Shown here piece by piece: positions 34,314 to 37,707 of a stretch of DNA of 37,707 bases (positions within the stretch are counted from its first letter, which is position 1; each line of letters starts with the position of its first letter). The stretch is from 66-474 sp051962095 (GTDB lineage Bacteria > Pseudomonadota > Gammaproteobacteria > Xanthomonadales > Rhodanobacteraceae), in the NCBI GenBank assembly GCA_051962095.1, contig JBQCCP010000009.1, forward strand, positions 1 through 37,707, given 5' to 3'. The translations under genes and the position numbers were made by a program. Below the pieces are notes generated by a model that did not search any database, had not been told where the DNA came from, and saw only the letters and a list, made by a program, of their open reading frames with translations.

Positions 34314-36712
34314 TGCGCCGTCCCGCGCGGCGCCCGTGCGCCAAGTTCCGGGGCGAACGCGTTCCACTGCGCGTCCGCGGTGTAATGCGTGCGCACGAAT
34401 GCCTGCCCGCGCACAGAGCTCTCCCGCCACGCCGCATCGTCTTCGAGGTACTTGCAGACCAGTGCAGCGAAGGCTTCTGGATCGTCGGCCACACCCAACG
34501 CCTCACGCGCCGCCGCCAAGCCCTGTACGCCGGCGCTGCTGGTCACGCAAGGTACGCCGTGCCACATTGCCTCGACCACCTTGCCCTTGACGCCGCCGCC
34601 AAACCGCAGTGGCGCGGCGATCACGCGGGCACCGGCGTAGCGCGCGGCCAACTCCTCATCGGCCACGAAGCCTGTCACCTCGACCCCATTGGCCCGCAGC
34701 GCCATCACCCGGTCCGACGGATTGGAGCCCACCAGCGAAACCGGCACGCCGGGGTGGCGGGCACGCACGTGTGGCAGCACCTCGCGAACCAGCCATTCGG
34801 CCGCATCGACGTTGGGCGGATGCCCGAATCCCGCCACGAACACGATGCCCTTGCGCCTGGCGAGGTCGGCATCGGAACGCATCGGCGGCTCGGGGTAAAC
34901 ATAGGCCGGTATCGTCGCGGCATCGACGTTCGGCGCATGCTGGTCCAGCCACGCGCGCACGACCCGCGTTTCGTCCTCCGAGGGGTAGTACACCGTGTCC
35001 ACGCGTTTCCACACGTGCTGTTCCTGCCGCTGCGCCGCATCGCGCCTGGAACGCAACGACGCATCGTCCGGATGCAACTTCAACTGTTCATCCATGCGCA
35101 GGTAATGGACGTCGTGGCCGTAGTAGAGCACGCGTGCACGGCTATGCCGGCGGATCGCATCGAGATACTTGACTGCGATGTGCGGGCGGCTCAACAGCAC
35201 CACATCAAATTCGCCGCCGTACCGCTCGATCCAGTTGGCGAAATGGCCGTCGTACTCCTTGCCGTAGAACACTTCCACGCCGATTTGCTGCAAGGCGCGG
35301 GTGTACACGGGGTTGCGATGCAGGTTGTCGGGCCAGAACTTGACGGAATATCCGTGCTGCAGGAAGCCCTGCACGAATTGCCACATCGTGCGTGAACCGG
35401 CATCGCGATCCGGCTCGGGCACGTAGTGATCCACCACCAGCAACGTGGGTTTGCCGCGGGTGCGTCCGCTTGCGCGGAACACGTTCTCGCCACTGGCGTA
35501 GTTCTCGCGAGACAGCACGTCGCGCCAGCGTTCCCGAAACTTCCGCTGGTTCACGGGCTGGCAGGCCTTGATCCCGCTCGCCTCGTCGGTTCCGTGCGAA
35601 ACGCCCTCGTGGTGCACCACCACCGATTCGGGCTGGTAGTAAACCTTCAGGCCCGCCTCGCGCACCTTGAATGCCAGGTCGGAATCCTCGCAGTACGCGG
35701 GCAGGTAGCGTTCGTCGAACCGGCCGGCCTTCTCGAATAGAGCCTTGCGGATCAGCAGCGAGGCACCCGAACAGTAATCGGCCTCGCGGACGTAGTTGTA
35801 GATGCTGCGTTCCGGATCGTCCATGCGCCCGTAATTCCAGGCGCTGCCATCCTTCCAGACGATGCCGCCGGCTTCCTGCAATGTGCCGTCCGGATACACC
35901 AGCCTGGAGCCGACCATGCCGCAATCGGGAAAACGCTCGAACACCGCGAGCATTGCGTCCAGCCAGCCCTCGGTGACTTCGGTGTCGTTGTTGAGGAAAT
36001 ACAGGTATTCGCCGCGTGCAAGATCCGCCGCGCGATTGCAGGAGCGCAGGAACCCCAGGTTTTCGGGATTCTCCTCGTAGCGCAATCCGCGAACCTTCGA
36101 GAGCCACTGAATGTCACGGTCTCCCGACGCGTCTTCCACCACCAGCACCTCGAACGCCACCTCCGGCGGGTTTTCACAAATGGAACGCAGGCACGCAGCC
36201 GTCGCCGGCAAATTGCCGTACGCGGGGATCAGGATCGTGACCTGCGGCTGGTGAAAAGACGGAAACGCAAGATCCGCGACCTGCTCCGCCGGCGGCAGGT
36301 TCTGCACTTCGTCGAGCAGTCGGCCGAGCCAAGCGGAACCGGTCGCCGCTTCGAAGGTGTTGCCGTCCCTGGTCGTCCTGGAAAACACCGTGCGAAGCGC
36401 GCCCCACTCGCCGTGCAGCAGCCGCGTGAGCAAACGCAAAGGTCGCGTCAGCTTCCACGAACGCGAGTTGATCACCAGTGAGTGGTACTCGTTCAAGCGC
36501 GCAAGCTCACTAGCCAGCAGTCGAGCGCGTGCGCGCAGCTTCTTCTGACGCTTGCGAAGCAATGCGATGGTTGCGTCGCGGTCCTCGCGTTCGGGATTAG
36601 GAGGGTCCGCAGTCGCCATCTTGCCAATCCCGCGCACGCCTTTCCTGGGAAGCGGCACCTGGTCGTCAGCCACTCGCGCCGAATCGTTGGTGCCCCCCGG
36701 CGTTCCCGTCAC
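34310..36712 (-). CDS. two-domain glycosyltransferase (GT2 + GT4)
   Basis: The product has 800 residues from a GTG start at 36712, with GGAGG 7 nt upstream. Residues about 44-76 form a basic coiled coil, followed by SRSWKLTRPLR (83-93). The GT2 domain (about 155-400) has VTILIPAYGNLPATAACLRSI, VVEDASGD, YLYFLNNDTEVTEGW and EDSDLAFKVREAGLKVYY. The second domain (about 430-790) is GT-B/GT4-like, with LLVVDHYVPEPDRDAGS, VLYYGHDVHYLR, FVAGFGHPPNVDAAEWLV and PLRFGGGVKGKVVEAMWHGVPCV. Each half should add one sugar, so the protein may build a repeating or two-sugar unit of the heptose/mannose glycan. It is the first gene of the operon. Confidence 0.9.
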   Translation of the reverse strand: MTGTPGGTNDSARVADDQVPLPRKGVRGIGKMATADPPNPEREDRDATIALLRKRQKKLRARARLLASELARLNEYHSLVINSRSWKLTRPLRLLTRLLHGEWGALRTVFSRTTRDGNTFEAATGSAWLGRLLDEVQNLPPAEQVADLAFPSFHQPQVTILIPAYGNLPATAACLRSICENPPEVAFEVLVVEDASGDRDIQWLSKVRGLRYEENPENLGFLRSCNRAADLARGEYLYFLNNDTEVTEGWLDAMLAVFERFPDCGMVGSRLVYPDGTLQEAGGIVWKDGSAWNYGRMDDPERSIYNYVREADYCSGASLLIRKALFEKAGRFDERYLPAYCEDSDLAFKVREAGLKVYYQPESVVVHHEGVSHGTDEASGIKACQPVNQRKFRERWRDVLSRENYASGENVFRASGRTRGKPTLLVVDHYVPEPDRDAGSRTMWQFVQGFLQHGYSVKFWPDNLHRNPVYTRALQQIGVEVFYGKEYDGHFANWIERYGGEFDVVLLSRPHIAVKYLDAIRRHSRARVLYYGHDVHYLRMDEQLKLHPDDASLRSRRDAAQRQEQHVWKRVDTVYYPSEDETRVVRAWLDQHAPNVDAATIPAYVYPEPPMRSDADLARRKGIVFVAGFGHPPNVDAAEWLVREVLPHVRARHPGVPVSLVGSNPSDRVMALRANGVEVTGFVADEELAARYAGARVIAAPLRFGGGVKGKVVEAMWHGVPCVTSSAGVQGLAAAREALGVADDPEAFAALVCKYLEDDAAWRESSVRGQAFVRTHYTADAQWNAFAPELGARAPRGTAQ

Positions 36713-36963
36713 TGCGCCGCCTCCGATATGCCTGATACAACTGTCATCCCACGAAACAATGCCACCGGTATGTGTCCCAGCGCGCTGGGGCGTTACTCAT
36801 TGGGTCGCCTTCCCTCATCCGCATGAAGGCAGGTTGGTGGGGCACCCCGCCAAACGGCCACATCATACTTGCGCGCCCATACAATGCGGCAGCACCTCTT
36901 TCACAGGCGGGTTGCGGACTGCGCATCGAGGACCGGACGACTCATGCCTCACTGTATTTCAGA
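36713..36963. promoter_or_regulatory. divergent promoter region of the polysaccharide operon and HAD-UbiA gene
   Basis: For the plus-strand gene, TACAAT (36880-36885) is a good -10 box, giving a leader of about 70 nt. For the operon, the minus strand has TTGTTT (36754-36759), 16 nt, TATCAG (36732-36737), a weak match. Between them CCCAGCGCGCTGGG (36776-36789) is a perfect 14-bp palindrome that could be a regulator site. A short reading frame, MPHCISE (36944-36967), ends in the ATGA overlap with the downstream start. No ops/JUMPstart element is seen. Confidence 0.4.
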
Positions 36964-37707
36964 ATGACCCAGACCTTGCGAGAACCAGGACAGCAACGCC
37001 AAGGCGCAGAGCATCTCCTGACGTCTGGCACGGACAGCTACGCCTCCGCTCCATTGTGTGTGGACCTGGATGGCACGTTGATCCGCACCGATCTGCTGTT
37101 GGAATCCACTCTTGCGCTGTTGAAACGCAATCCACTGTATCTGTTCGCGCTCCCGTTCTGGTTACTTGCTGGCCGGGCCAATTTGAAACGCCATGTCGCA
37201 CAGCGCTCGACCGTGCACATACCCAGCTTGCCTTGGGATCCCCGCGTTGTGGAACTCCTCGAAGCCGAACACCAGCGGCGACCGCTGGTGCTGTGTACCG
37301 CATCTGATTACGCGCTGGCCAGTGCCGTGGCGCAACACCTCGATTGCTTTGACCGGGTGATCGCAAGCGACGGTTCACGCAATCTCTCCGGGCGTCGCAA
37401 GGCCGAAGTGCTGGTCGAAGCATATGGAGAAAAGGGATTCGACTACGCAGGCAATGAGCCGCGCGACCTCGCGATTTGGCAACATGCCCGGCAAGCCTAC
37501 GTCGTGAACGCGGGTGATGGGCTGGCCGCACGCGTCGGCCGGATCAGCAAAGTGGCGAACGTGCTGCCCCGCGAACGCGCGAGCTTGCGGATTTGGCTCA
37601 AGGCCTTGCGCCTCCATCAATGGCTGAAGAACGTGTTGGTGTTCGTGCCATTGCTGGCCGCGCACATGCTGCTGCAACCAGTAGCCTTGCTGCGCGCTGT
37701 CGCCGCA
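36964..37707 (+). CDS. HAD hydrolase-UbiA prenyltransferase fusion, 5' part
   Basis: The reading frame is open from ATG 36964 to the window edge, 248 residues without a stop. Residues about 31-215 form a HAD domain (CVDLDGTLIRTDLL, LVLCTASDYALASAVAQHL, GRRKAEVLVEAYG). From about 220 the start of a UbiA-type membrane prenyltransferase appears (WLKALRLHQWLKNVLVFVPLLAAH). Proteins of this layout are relatives of decaprenyl-phosphate phosphoribosyltransferase and attach a sugar phosphate to a polyprenyl carrier. Its place beside a glycan operon fits a lipid-carrier role. The ribosome site is poor and the start uncertain. Confidence 0.85.
   Translation, partial: MTQTLREPGQQRQGAEHLLTSGTDSYASAPLCVDLDGTLIRTDLLLESTLALLKRNPLYLFALPFWLLAGRANLKRHVAQRSTVHIPSLPWDPRVVELLEAEHQRRPLVLCTASDYALASAVAQHLDCFDRVIASDGSRNLSGRRKAEVLVEAYGEKGFDYAGNEPRDLAIWQHARQAYVVNAGDGLAARVGRISKVANVLPRERASLRIWLKALRLHQWLKNVLVFVPLLAAHMLLQPVALLRAVAA

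Overview
The window is GC-rich and gene-dense, from a Gammaproteobacterium that looks like the Xanthomonadales (Rhodanobacteraceae or Xanthomonadaceae). The signs are the gene families, the dispersed stem-loop repeats between genes, the use of GTG starts, and TACAAT or TACACT -10 boxes close to start codons. This placement is inference; no rRNA or marker gene is present to prove it.

Left part (1-4781, minus strand): a TonB-domain lipoprotein, then a 106-bp tandem repeat array, then a gene whose product joins a nearly complete methionine repressor (MetJ) ribbon-helix-helix domain to a lysine/alanine-rich histone H1-like tail. Upstream of it lie three ACGT cores exactly 8 bp apart, the layout of a MetJ operator, so the fusion probably controls itself. 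Then come gcvH and gcvT of the glycine cleavage system; gcvT carries an in-frame 126-bp insert made of perfect palindromes.

Middle part (4838-24650): an MCE/Mla-type lipid transport operon (STAS-permease, ATPase, MCE protein, lipoprotein); a 600-bp non-coding island full of stem-loops; an amidase; the electron-transfer flavoprotein route (ETF-quinone oxidoreductase, then etfB and etfA) with a secreted prolyl oligopeptidase and an ATP-grasp enzyme in between; three envelope-glycan genes (flippase-like membrane protein, GT4 glycosyltransferase, FkbM methyltransferase); a secreted reprolysin-like metalloprotease with FG-GAP repeats; and acetoacetyl-CoA synthetase.

Right part (24666-36712, minus strand): ten tightly packed surface-polysaccharide genes. 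They include all four steps from sedoheptulose 7-phosphate to GDP-D-glycero-alpha-D-manno-heptose (gmhA, hddA, gmhB, hddC), the GDP-mannose enzyme manC, two methyltransferases, a GT2, a GT-C membrane protein and an 800-residue double glycosyltransferase. A divergent HAD-UbiA prenyltransferase gene runs off the right edge.

The most unusual signals are the MetJ-H1 fusion with its operator, the palindromic element inside gcvT, the repeat islands, and an 11-residue peptide shared by a methyltransferase and the double glycosyltransferase of the heptose cluster.
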